Of a stretch of DNA of 64,000 nucleotides, positions 54,585 to 64,000 are shown piece after piece (position 1 is the stretch's first letter; every line of letters begins with the position of its first letter). The DNA comes from Nephrocerus scutellatus. Its lineage: Eukaryota; Arthropoda; Insecta; Diptera; Pipunculidae. Position numbers and translations under genes: made by a program. The stretch is taken from NCBI GenBank assembly GCA_947095585.1, contig OX352761.1, forward strand, positions 109,417,890 through 109,481,889, given 5' to 3'. The notes beneath the pieces were generated by a model. The model had not been told where the DNA came from. It searched no databases and saw nothing but the letters and a program-made list of their open reading frames with translations.

Positions 54585-56220
54585 CATAATAATTAACTCC
54601 TCCTCAACTGTTCTGCGCCATGTATGTCTCGGATCATCTTGAGATAAAGGATTCCACTGCATTGCATTGTTTGCTATGGAACTGTCACCTTTTCGGAGTG
54701 TATGACCAATCCGCTGCCACTTCAGTCGTTGTATGGTTGTGCCTATTGGTTCCTGAACCGTTCTCTGGTAAAGATGTTCGTTAGAGATACGGTTAGGCCA
54801 AACACTTAAGATGTTCCGTAGGCACCTATTCACGAATGTTTGTAATCTTTTTGTGATAGTAGCGGTCACTCTCCAAGTGCTGCACCCATACAACAGCACA
54901 GATTCAGCATTTGAACGGAACAGTCGCAGCTTGGTGTTTAAGCTGATCGTATTGATTCGCCATACCATGGACATCATTCCAAACACTGATTTGGCTTTTC
55001 CGATTCGGTTGGCAATGCCCTGTTCGATATTGGAAACTCTCTACTCTCTCTACCGGCTGTCCAGCAATGTTAACTTGAGTTACTGAGCTAGTGCCAAGGT
55101 TGATGATTTTGGTTTTGGCAGTATTAATCTTCAAACCCGCAACATTTGCCTCCCTTTCCACATTTGTTGTCATTTGGTTCAGCTACATAATCCTGTGTGA
55201 GAGTAAACAAACGTCGTCAGCGTAGTCCAGTGAAGTACATTGCTAATCACCAAAAAAAAAGTATTGGCGATAGATTGCAACCTTTTCGTACCCCACTTAG
55301 GATCTCGGATTCCTCCGACAGCTTTCCTCTATCTTGCACATGACATTAAGAGCCATCATAGATTGCTTTAATAATAGCTATTAGTTTATCGTGTATGCCT
55401 CTCCTGCGTAAAGCGAGCCACATAAACTGTCTGTTGACACTGTCAAACGCATTCTCAAAATCGATGAACAGCAGGTGCAGTTGTGACCGGAATTCAACGC
55501 ACTGTACAATAATGATCCGCAGGGTGTTGATGTGGTCGACACAGGAGGATCCAGTGCGGAAACCTGCTTGTTCGGCATCGAGTGTATCTGCCAGATGTTC
55601 CTTAATTCGCTCAAGTACTACTTTGGCTATTACCTCTGCAATTGCAGGAAGAACGCAAATGCCTCTCCCGTTTCGCACTCTTTTTATGGAGTTTGACAAT
55701 CATTCCCTTCTTCCACTCGTCGGGGAAACTTTCTGCCTCCAAGCTCTCTATACAAGAGGATATAAAAGCTCTGCTTATGTCGTTGGAGCGGCACGCAGAA
55801 TCTCTGCGGGTATAGCATCTATTCCTACCGACTTGTTGTTCTTTAGTGCGTTCATCGCGGTAACGACCTCATCTTTAGTGGGAGTTGAGGTGCGAATTCG
55901 GGAAATTGTTACTTCCGGCAACTCCGTTTGATTTTGGTGCATTGGCGAGTTGGCGAGTACACGGTTAAGGACCGTAAAGAAATGAAACGAAACGAGTACG
56001 GCACCATCTAAGCCTTTTACCGGATGTTGGCTAGAGCTGTGACCGCCTGTCAGCTCTTTGGTGATTCTGTAAAGGGTTCTGCTATCGCACCTATTCGCTA
56101 CTTCCTCTGCTTTTGAGTTGTTAATTTAATTACGTTTGTCACATCTTACACTACTCTGCACGTCTCTCATTTTGATTCGATACATGGACTCTAGCTCGAT
56201 ACTCGCTGCTGCTGGGGTAT
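54585..56220 (-). pseudogene. Non-LTR family B, linker to C-terminus (longest RT copy)
   Basis: Minus strand from 56220: linker CDSRTLYRITKELTGG, MNALKNNKSVGIDAIPAEIL, then GRGICVLPAIAEVIAKVVLE, RIKEHLADTLDAEQAGFR, SSCVDHINTLRIIIVQC, LHLLFIDFENAFDSVNRQFM (motif A, Asp kept), LSEESEILSGVRKGCNLSPI (motif B), a damaged YADD region near 55230, then VEREANVAGLKINTAKTKII, FGMMSMVWRINTISLNTKLR, LLYGCSTWRVTATITKRLQT and HTWRRTVEEE near 54610. The last ~60 residues are missing compared with the copy at 28975. Lesions: stops after AIYDGS and within the thumb. Minus-strand copies here and at 50936 are in the same orientation. Confidence 0.88.
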
Positions 56221-56249
56221 CTACAATGCGAGCTTTTTATTTTATTGCG

Positions 56250-56345
56250 AAATCTGATTCACTTAAAATGTTTTAAGTGAACTTTCTTGGAATGAACATA
56301 TCTCAGAAAGAGCAAGACAATGCTTAGGTTTTATAAAACGTTGTA
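56250..56345 (+). pseudogene. Jockey-like RT fragment
   Basis: GCGAAATCTGATTCACTTAA, TGAACTTTCTTGGAATGAAC and GCTTAGGTTTTATAAAACG align with GCGAGATCTGATTCACGTAA, TGATATTTCCTGGAAGGAAC and GTTTAGGCTTGATAAGACG at 40850-40970. About 95 bp of the same family as 40480-41463, with one internal deletion. Confidence 0.6.
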
Positions 56346-57309
56346 GCTTCTAACATTGTGTCCATACTTTCCAAAAACGCTAAATAAAAGGAAGAACTCC
56401 TACTTAAATATAAATTCATTGAGCGCATAGTATTTTGCATAGTGTGCCTTCTTTTTGCCGCCCACAAAAGAGGGCGTTGGGGGCGTGGTAGTGGGCGTGT
56501 CAGGGGGCGTAAATTCGCATGTGGGCTATACTGCAGAAACGCCAAAGCTTGTTATAAACAATTGTTTCCAATTGTGTGACCGGGCTGCGGGATCGAGGGG
56601 CTCCCATACAAATTTTTCCATTTAGCAGCATCAGATCGCATATCATACTAAAATGACTGTGTTCTGTGTGCGCTGATGAGCGATGCGATGTAGCCAGCGC
56701 TGCTTGCTTTACGATTGGGTTTGTTTTATTGTTGCGTTGCAGCAGAGAATGTAGAGATATCAAGAAGAAGTAGAACAAATATTTTTATACAAAATTTAAT
56801 GGTGCAGCAATTGAAATGTGTTATACCTTCAGATGTGTGAGTGCATTCTTAATTTGTGTTTTGTACAATATTACGACAAAGAATACAAAACCTTCTCTAT
56901 AGAAAGCCCAATTGTGTGCATACTTTTGCTGTAAAAGAACGCGAAATATTTATGTATTTGTGACATGTGCGTACAGAGTAGAAGAGATAAGCAGAGGCAT
57001 TTTATGAAACGCCCTAACTGGCGGTAGTGAAAAGAGCAAGAAAAGTAATTTGTGGCCGCGAAACGCAGAAAGTATGATTTTTGCTTAGCTTTTGTTCTTA
57101 ATTTAATCACCAATACATAAATATTTCGTTAGTATCTGTGCTTCAAGAAAACATTTGGGCTTCCAAAGAGAATGTTTTGTACGAGTATATGAAGAACTGG
57201 TTACGCACTCACACAGCTTTACAGCTTAACTCAACTCAAAAGGTAGAATTTTAGGGGTACTTCGTACGTCGTTGTATTCACGTTGCACCAACCGCGGGCT
57301 TTGGCTGCT
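56346..57309. other. No recognised gene; G-rich cluster
   Basis: 56470-56512 carries GGGCGTTGGGGGCGTGGTAG then TGGGCGTGTCAGGGGGCG: four GGGCG(T) boxes within 45 bp, like GC/GT-box sites. No coding motif is recognised. Confidence 0.4.
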
Positions 57310-57600
57310 ATTTTTTCACCACCAAATCGAATCTCCGATCAGAGAATTTACAAGAAAAATTGCAATTTTTAAATTCGCTTGCCCGTGGCACGTCTGTCTG
57401 TCGCACGGAGACAAAACTTTCTATTTAAATTTGGGGCCCTGAGGCCCGAGGGTGCCCATAAATTTTTTTAAGTTTTTAAAACAATTTTGAAGTGAAGGGG
57501 GCTCTAATATTAATTTTTTCCAAATTAACTCGGCTCAAACTTTGCACACATATGTATCTCCTGTTAGAGAATTTACATGAAAATTTTTAATTTTTATGGG
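57310..57600 (-). repeat. Dispersed repeat P, minus-strand copy
   Basis: AAATTCGCTTGCCCGTGGCA (57371 onward) is the reverse complement of the tip phrase TGCCACGGGCAAGCGAA. CCTGAGGCCCGAGGG, then AACTTTGCACACATATGTAT (about 57537), complement the other phrases. Order is inverted as expected for a minus-strand insertion. Confidence 0.7.
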
Positions 57601-58950
57601 TTGTTTTTTTTCCTCTCTCTTTCGCTTTACATTTGGTCTGCTTGAAGTTCATCGTTTTTATATCCTTAACAGTCACAGAGACTTTCAGCGGATCACTAAG
57701 CAAAGGCAGTGAATATCACACATACGATTTGGTAGGTAAAGTATCTATACATATAACATAATAATTGTTACAATTTAAGATTCAAGTGGCATTGTCTTTT
57801 TAGGTTCTCAGCAAAAAACCAATTAGTAGTATAATGTTATTTTAATTCAGAATAATAATTTTATTAATTTCCTCTCAGTACTTTTCAGTCATTACAGAGA
57901 AGTGCATCCCACCAGTTTCCGCCCAGCAAATTATGCATTCAGGTCAATTGTGAATCTTCTTATGAAACCAACAATCATTACTCTAATGTAGTTTTGTAAG
58001 CTGAATAAGTGCTCTTAAGAAATGCAAGGATATTCCCCAAAAACTCACATGAATTGCAATTAAGGAAATGTTAACAAGACCCTGTGGGATATTTTATACA
58101 CTGTACTTGCAATCAAATTTCTCAGTGTTTTGTCACTTTTGTGAATATTGTGAAGATGACGTCGCTGCACGAAGGACACGATGACAGGACTTCTTCTTCT
58201 TCTTCTTCTTTGGTTTCTTCACATTTTCAAGCTGGAATATGAAATTTCAATTCCATCATTATCATCATCATCGTTCATGATCGAACAATAACTCCTGCAC
58301 GTCATCAACATCTTTATCTTTGCTTTCAAATTATTATATAAGATGCTAAATAGTTGAGCATAAACTAAATATTCTAAAGGTAAAGTTGAGCGATGCACTC
58401 AAATCATCTCAACTCTTGACAGAAATCACATTATATTGGGATGTGAGTGACGGCTGGCCGCGATGTCCGTAGTGCATGTGCATGTCCATGTTGGTGGTTG
58501 CAGTAGGTTGTGTAGGTGGAGTCGGGATCGGGAATACCAGATGAGCAAGATGATGCAAATGCGGAACAAACGTAAGCCTACAAATTGAAAATGGAATTCC
58601 TTTTGGCAATGTCCAGTAATTGTGTATCGTCGTAGTCGTCGTCGTCGTCGTTGTGAAAAGGACTTAGCTGTAGCGTATGTGTGTGTGTGTGTGTGTTAGC
58701 TGCACTGCTTTATGTGACACACAAAGTGGCACACCACAAGGAAGAAACCCGTCATCAACACTCGCGTTCCGGCCTGCCGAGTGGTGGGGCTAGATACTGG
58801 AAGCTTAGGTCTGGTCACCATGCACCGCTCACATCCCAGTGCTGAATCAATTTTCGAATACTAATTTAAAAGCATTGTTTTAGCAGAGCCTCATGATGAG
58901 CGCTTTGCCTGAGCCTTCACAATTCGTTGACAACGAATACAACAACGACG

Positions 58951-58983
<33 letters not shown>

Positions 58984-60017
58984 GTAGCTCTGCATCATCT
59001 ATGCAACATGCTCTGAAGTCCGGATGATGCCACGTCGCATCAAGTAAAAGGAATTTCTAACTCGGTTTATGTGGCTACATGTGCATGTGTATTTATTTGT
59101 GTGCGTTTGAGTGTGTGCATGATTCGTAATTAAAGTCCATCTTAATGGTTTTTGCCTTTTACACGAACGCACAGTGATGAAGGAAGAAAGGCACACAGAG
59201 AACACAGAGAAAACCGTCGCTTCTAGCAATCGAAGTGGTCAGCAGCAGCAGATGGATCATTCATACGATAGGATAATATAGGCGCTGATGGATTCTACGA
59301 CGAGAATACCATACAACAAAGCAAGCGTCAGCCAGCATAAGGATACACAGGCGACGTACTTTGCTAAGCAAACGTATACACTAAGCTTTGCACACTGCAG
59401 TGAAGGCGATGCCAAGACACATTCTCATCGAAAATCCGAAATTTCTATTATATGGAATTTATACGATTTGATAACCAAATGAATGGACGACAGACCAGAA
59501 TGGTCCAAATGGTTGTCGGTCTTACCAATTTGTCGTCGCAAACACGTTTCCTTACGCTTAGTCGGAATTTCTTCTCTATACATCAGTTGCGTCTTGGGTT
59601 TTCTTCGTGCCTTGGTGGACAGGACATATTATAAGTGCATATAGGCATACCTAAATATAATGTATGCATTTTCATAAATTCATTCGTTCATTTATTTTCC
59701 AAGTCGTTTCCTATGAGCGCATGTTGGTTTAAGCTTTTGCATACGCAGTATCGGTGTCTGTATGTGAGAGTGTGAATCTTTAGGACATGTCATTTTCTTG
59801 ATGTATAAATTTAATTTTCCTTCGCAAACAAAATTAGACGTTTGTGCCTTGCTGCGTTCAAAATTTCTAACGACTGAGCTGCACTTGGAATTGTACATTA
59901 CTCTAATATTTCAAAGATTCCAGCATCATTCCTATTTTTATTTTCCTTCTCATTTATTTATAATTATTTAAAAATTGATAACCACATCTAATGAATGAAG
60001 ATGGAGATGAGCCCGCA
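57601..60017. other. Microsatellite-rich DNA, no recognised gene or transposon
   Basis: TTC tract (58189-58211), ATC-rich 58255-58272, CGT tract (58628-58652), GT tract (58676-58696), CGA/CGG tract (58945-58983), CAG near 59242-59252. Short frames are composition-driven. Could be host intron. Confidence 0.45.
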
Positions 60018-60493
60018 CATAAATGAACATTAAACCTAACCCCTTGTTTCCACTTCAAACGAGGGTACGCTGAAAAGTTTCCGACCTGAACATGAAGATG
60101 GCAGCACTCGTCAACAATAGCTTACGAATGTGTTCACATAAATGAACATTAAACATAACCCCTTGTTTCCACTCCAAACTAGGGTACGCTGAAAAGTTTC
60201 CGACCTGAACATGAAGAAGGCAGCACTCGTCAACAATAGCTAACGAATGTGTTCACATAAATGAACATTAAACATAACACCTTGTTTCCACTTCAAACTA
60301 GGGTACCCTGAAAAGTTTCCGACCTGAACATAAAGATGGCAGCATTCGTCAACAATAGCTAAAGAATGTGTTCACATAAATGAACATTAAACATAACACC
60401 TTGTTTCCACTTCAAACTAGGGTACCCTGAAAAGTTTCCGACCTGAACATAAAGATGGCAGCATTCGTCAACAATAGCTAAAGAATGTGTTTG
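60018..60493 (+). repeat. Four tandem 119-bp repeats containing a mariner-like end
   Basis: CATAAATGAACATTAAAC begins at 60018, 60137, 60256 and 60375, exactly 119 bp apart. Each unit contains GGGTACGCTGAAAAGTTTCC (or GGGTACCCTGAAAAGTTTCC) then GACCTGAACAT and GATGGCAGCA. Copies 3 and 4 are nearly identical; copies 1 and 2 differ slightly more. The unit resembles the TIR plus 5' UTR of a mariner, and the array sits directly upstream of a mariner N-terminus. Confidence 0.85.
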
Positions 60494-60589
60494 AGCATCT
60501 CTTGGAAGGAACTCAACAAAATTGCAGCCATTTTGAATGCGCAGTTGTTGTTTGACAATCGTCTGGGTGAGTCGATGTGATTGTTATGA

Positions 60590-60722
60590 TAATGTAAAAA
60601 ATCGAGCATCGAGCCATCAAGTCATTAAATATTAGTAGGCAATACGCCAACACAAACCAAAGGCGAGCTGGACGCTTTGTATAAGGGCTCTGCACAATCC
60701 TTTACCACTGAGAAATTTTAAG
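60590..60722 (+). pseudogene. Mariner transposase N-terminus relic
   Basis: In broken frames the plus strand reads KIEHRAIKS, TPTQTKGELDA-like codons, then LYKGSAQSFTTEKF, the start of the first helix-turn-helix of mariner transposases. A stop lies just after the ATG-equivalent position. The gene is then interrupted by a family A non-LTR copy (60745-61807). Confidence 0.7.
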
Positions 60723-60744
60723 CATAGGTTAAATTAAACGTGGC

Positions 60745-61807
60745 CATTCCAACTTGGAGTTTCGAAACTCACTACACCATCTTGTGTAGTCTATAAGACT
60801 TTAAAGACGCATTCGGCATCCCAAATAAACTGACACGACTATGTAGTTAGGTTGACCACGACCAATGTCATAAGCCAAGTAAGAACATCCGGATCACCAT
60901 CAAACCCATTCTACATCTATAACAAGGGGATGGGCTGGCATGCGTCCTTTTTAACATGGCGTTGGAGAAAGTGGTTCGAGACTCTGAAGTACCGGCGAGA
61001 GGAGTAATCCTCTATAAGTCCATTCAGATACTGGCTTACGCAGACGATATTGACATAATTGGTAGAAACCAAAGAGCTGTACAGAAAGCTCTCATTCAGA
61101 TCGACCAGGCGGCACGAAATCTGGGGCTGCACATAAATGAGAGCAAAACAAAGAACATCGTGGCCAGTTATGCGAGTAGAAGATCCAACATTGATCCTGC
61201 AAATAAAATAGTGAAGCGCGAATTTGGAGTAGTGTAATCCTTTAACTATCTCGGGTCAACTGTAGCAACTGATAACAGCATGGAACCCAAAATACGCGCA
61301 CGGTTGCAGGCCAACAAAGCCTACTTTGGTCTGCCAAGACTCTTCAAATACATGAACTTAACCATAACATCCTAGTTGCTTGTATATAAGGCAATAGTCA
61401 TTCTCATACCAGAACTTACATATGAATCCGAGACTTCGGTGCTTAGTAAAAAGCATTCTGACTTCTAAGCCGCATTCGAGAGAAAAGTCTTACAGAGAAT
61501 TGTTGGAAGGACGATTCCGGAGACTCTATAATGATGAGAACTACGAGCTTTACCGCAATGTTGACATCGTGAAAAGAATTAAGCTCAGTAGGCTCTGGTG
61601 GGCAGGTAATCGGACTTTTCTTTGCGGAAAGCCCTTTGCGGTAGGATTTATGGAACACGACAGCGAGGCCGGCCAAACCTACACTGGAAGGATGGCGTAG
61701 ACCAGAACGCCCAGAGTTCAGTGATGCAAAACTGGATGACATCGGCTCAAAATCGGGACCGGTGGAGAGACTTTTTGCGGGAGGCCACGACCGGACCCCG
61801 GTTGTAG
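60745..61807 (+). pseudogene. RTE-like non-LTR family A, RT motif C to C-terminus
   Basis: Starts within the palm (KDAFGIPNKLTRLC), then GLACVLFNMALEKVVRDSEV, ILAYADDIDIIGRNQRAVQK (motif C, YADD intact), QAARNLGLHINESKTK, FNYLGSTVATDNSMEPKI, ARLQANKAYFGL, YESETSVLSK and KVLQRIVGRTI. The tail is RQRGRPNLHWKDGVDQNAQS and MTSAQNRDRWRDFLREATTG, with a TAG at 61805-61807. The catalytic YADD survives but stops (after EFGVV, after TITS, near 61470) and frameshifts kill the gene. It lies inside an older mariner, between transposase residues equivalent to about 40 and 110. No 3' tail repeat is obvious. Confidence 0.85.
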
Positions 61808-61869
61808 ATCAAAATATGATGAAGTTTATATCAACTTAGGAGGCGATGAACGTTCGGTACGTACGTGCG

Positions 61870-62030
61870 GAAAAATTAGGGATGAGAAAGCTCTCCGCGT
61901 TTTGGGTGCTGCGTTTTCTCACCTAAGACCAATAGCGTGTTCAAATGCACATTTCCCAACGCCTTGTTGTCGCAATTCAAGCGCAATAAATCAGAGTTTT
62001 TGCCCCGATTACTTACTGTATATGAAACAT
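61870..62030 (+). pseudogene. Mariner transposase relic, central part
   Basis: Reads LGMRKLSAFWVLRFLT then FKRNKSEFLPRLLTVYETC. In mariners this block normally carries the first catalytic Asp in V(D)ETW; here the residue is Tyr. The piece is separated from the next by a 180-bp insertion at 62031-62212. Confidence 0.75.
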
Positions 62031-62212
62031 GCAGACTCGCGACACGCGTCACGCGCGGCATATCAAAATTGACCCTTGATATTAGTCTCCTCAAAAAATT
62101 TCATACCTCTCGGTCGTATGAAAGGTGGTTAAAAAGGACCTTAAAATATTCCAAAATACAGACAAAAAGGGGTCAAGTCAAGTTTAATAAAAGTTTTTAA
62201 TTACAGTCAAAA
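62031..62212 (-). repeat. Insertion related to the 4861-5385 tandem repeat, reversed
   Basis: AAAGGTGGTTAAAAAGGACC (62121 onward) and GGGGTCAAGTCAAGTTTAAT are the reverse complement of the phrases at the left edge of the 4861 array (AACTTGACTTGACCCC and GGTCCTTTTTAACAACCTT). GACACGCGTCACGCGCGGCA at its left matches the CACG/GCGTG-rich spacer. It splits mariner codons ending ETC from those beginning SKQ. Confidence 0.75.
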
Positions 62213-62690
62213 CAGGGGACTGCGAAGGGGGAATCGGTTCCAAAAAAAAACCAAAAAATGTTTTTTTCGGCTGTGAATGTGATGGCGATTGTTTTTTGGA
62301 ATAGTCTTAATCGATTACGAGTTTCTTCGAAAACGAAAATCATATACAGAAGCGTACTACGAATTTTTTTTACGAAGACAATGCGCCGTCTCACATTACA
62401 GCGGTAGCCAAGGCGGAAATCCACGAATTACAGTTTAAGGTGCTTGTCCAACCTCCTTGCTCACCAGATCTATTCCAAAATGTTTATTTTTCTGCTCTCT
62501 AAGCTAACAGTTGGGTTCGGAGGACAGGGATTTTCGTCAAACGAGGAGGCCATCACCTTCCTTAACAATTTTTGCAGAGAAAGGCGCCTAGTACTACTTG
62601 GACTGGTCAAAGAGATGGTAGCATGGTTGGGAAAAGTTTGTAGATCTGTAGAGAGTTTATGTAGAAAAATAAAAATTAATTTTTAGAAAA
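62213..62690 (+). pseudogene. Mariner transposase relic, C-terminal part
   Basis: Reads SKQGTAKGESVPKKNQKMFF and VMAIVFWNSL, then EDNAPSHITAVAKAEIHEL (second catalytic Asp region), LQFKVLVQPPCSPDL (third Asp region), then FSSNEEAITFLNNFCRE and a damaged WTGQRDGS... tail. These are the ordered C-terminal motifs of irritans/mauritiana-type mariners. Frameshifts occur near 62320, 62460 and 62520. No right TIR matching the TACGCTGAAAAGTTTCC end was found after 62700. Confidence 0.8.
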
Positions 62691-62700
62691 AGAATTGCTT

Positions 62701-63187
62701 GTACCTTTGTTGTATTTTCAGACCACTCTCATCAGTAATACCAATTGTGGCTCCCAAATAAACATTGAGAACTATTTTCGTCGATAATCGTCACTAAATT
62801 ATATAATACAAAACATGAGGCCGTTTATACGTTTAATGTACTGCTGGCAGACTCGTCATAATATAAGTATCACATAATTCATTCTCGAGTGTCTAGTCAT
62901 TCTTCAATAATCCATTTAACTAAGACAGTAGAACACTAGGCATACAGAAAATATTCAAGAATCTTTGTACATGCGGCCCCGAAATAAATCTGAACAAGCT
63001 ATTTGAAGGGTTTGTTGTATTGTTTTGAATTCTTTCTCATGACGGTCATAGTAATGACCGCAGTTGCATTTCCAAAATCTTTACTGTTTATTAAGTACTA
63101 TAATATAGTATATACTCATATGTAGGTTAAATTATTGTTTAAAAGAATCAATTGGTAAGTGGAATTTCGTTAGTAGTCCAATTAGCT
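62701..63187. other. No recognised feature
   Basis: AT-rich sequence between the mariner relic and the exon candidate. On the minus strand it would be the 3' flank of that exon. Nothing else is seen. Confidence 0.4.
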
Positions 63188-63551
63188 TCAATTTTTACAT
63201 TTATTAGCTTCAAAATTACCACCATTTGTAAAGGCACCCAAGAAAGTTGGACAGTTTTGGGAACTAAGAGCGTTTATCCTTCGTTTTTTTGCATTATAAC
63301 TCAATAACTCGTTGCTTAAAGTTCTCGTATAAGAATTTGCATTGGAAATCTTTTTCACCGATCTATTGAGCTTCTCTTGGTCGAAAATAAAATTCTCATC
63401 ATCGCTTAATTGTGCGGTGAAATCACCAAAGCGAAAGTTATGAATTCCACCTCTTGCACGTTGCTCGATCAAATTTGTATTGGAATTAAATTTCTGCCTA
63501 GCAATGGATAAAGGACTGCTGATTGTTGGAATAATTTCCTCTTCATATGCA
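63188..63551 (-). CDS. Candidate terminal exon of an unidentified host gene
   Basis: A minus-strand frame of about 120 codons ends at a TGA (63188-63190). The longer frame to 63619 has no ATG, and its first part translates a pyrimidine-rich tract (CTTTCTTTCTACATTTGCCT and TTTCTCTTTCTGTCCTGTTT) followed by an AG near 63549, which looks like a 3' splice site. The exon would read EEIIPTISSPLSIARQKFNS, then IHNFRFGDFTAQLSDDENF, FDQEKLNRSVKKISNANSY and a Lys/Arg patch AKKRRINALSSQ, ending FEANKCKN. Composition is protein-like (balanced hydrophilic residues, few repeats) and there is no similarity to transposon motifs I know. I do not recognise the family. Alternatively the hydrophobic leader (FYICLISLSVLFA) is coding and acts as a signal peptide, but a start codon is lacking. 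Confidence 0.4.
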
Positions 63552-64000
63552 AACAGGACAGAAAGAGAAATAAGGCAAATGTAGAAAGAAAGAGAAGGAG
63601 AATGAAAGAGCGACGACACTATTTGAACTTCTTGAAATCATGGCTTGATGCACATAAATGCATCCAACCGGCACAGTTCTAGAACCAAATCAAAGATGGC
63701 CGACGCGAATAACTTAGTCACCTCATATAGGAAAATTTGCATCATGCTAGAAATTATAATTGAAATGAGGATTCTTCGATGATGATGAAGACGATGAGGA
63801 CCATCTTCGTCTTCATCTTCATCTTTATACTGCCTGGCCAGCAGTAGAGTCCTCATTCTTGTCTATGGCATTTTCTTTGCGCAATAGTGTGCAATCCTGA
63901 CCGACAGATGAACGCAAATCACTTGACCAAGTGCGATGATGATGCTACAGCAGCAGTGCGCATCTGGCTGTCTTTCCTTAGCCCGTTGTTCGTTTGTTCG
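63552..64000. other. Flank with GAT/TTC repeats
   Basis: An AGAAAG-rich tract (63560-63610, the polypyrimidine tract of the minus strand) and a GATGAAGAC-type repeat at 63778-63830. No coding motif is recognised. Confidence 0.4.

Noticed and set aside
55395..55931. 178-codon plus-strand frame
   Set aside because: It is antisense to the family B reverse transcriptase on the minus strand, whose motifs are clear.
60018..60493. CRISPR-like array
   Set aside because: The 119-bp units are tandem and without spacers, and carry a mariner end.

Overview
The window looks like repeat-rich, AT-rich nuclear DNA from an insect, most likely a fly. Reasons: R1-clade, LOA/I-like, jockey/CR1-like and RTE-like non-LTR retrotransposons sit beside mariner, Tc1, maT-like and piggyBac DNA transposons; simple repeats are abundant; there are no operon-like compact genes, rRNA genes or convincing tRNA genes. 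The species is not determined. I found no complete host protein-coding gene. The best host candidate is one exon-like ORF on the minus strand near the right end (63188-63551).

Layout. 1-1076: 3' end of a jockey/CR1-like non-LTR element with a TAAA tail. 2095-2640: endonuclease/linker relic of RTE-like family A. 4861-5385: ~140-150 bp tandem repeats, with a reverse-oriented relative at 62031-62212. 7179-7723: fold-back repeat. 8115-8793: two maT-like transposase ends joined in opposite orientation. 12966-14238: mariner-like element 1, TIRs and TA duplication intact, transposase broken. 14280-15530: dispersed repeat P, then an RNase H relic. 18000-18303: 11-bp-unit minisatellite. 18660-19945: CR1/jockey-like RT relic (minus). 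21830-23450: R1-clade 3' half. 23598-25030: family A (minus). 28975-32381: a pile of relics (family B, RNase H, gypsy, two LOA-like pieces). 33023-33973: second minisatellite and a Helitron-like 3' end. 34022-35678: Tc1 element with IR/DR termini. 35868-36071: three hairpins sharing one loop. 38698-39998: mariner-like element 2 with an unbroken 369-residue transposase, inserted in repeat P. 40480-41463: jockey-like RT. 42321-42740 and 49423-49760: two copies of an LTR-like repeat. 45310-46235: family B and A fragments. 50021-52760: piggyBac, CR1-like tail and family B (all minus). 54585-56220: family B (minus). 60018-62700: an old mariner with a 4x119 bp array at its 5' side, split by a family A copy and by the 62031 repeat.

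The genes do not form a pathway. They are layers of selfish elements, and nesting gives a relative chronology: repeat P is older than mariner-like element 2, and the 60590 mariner is older than the family A copy inside it. Stretches such as 9700-11500, 15535-18000, 36100-38600, 46300-48500 and 57600-60000 have fewer recognisable transposons and more microsatellites, and could be introns or flanks of host genes. Most calls rest on protein motifs read by eye, so element edges without TIRs are approximate to tens of bases.
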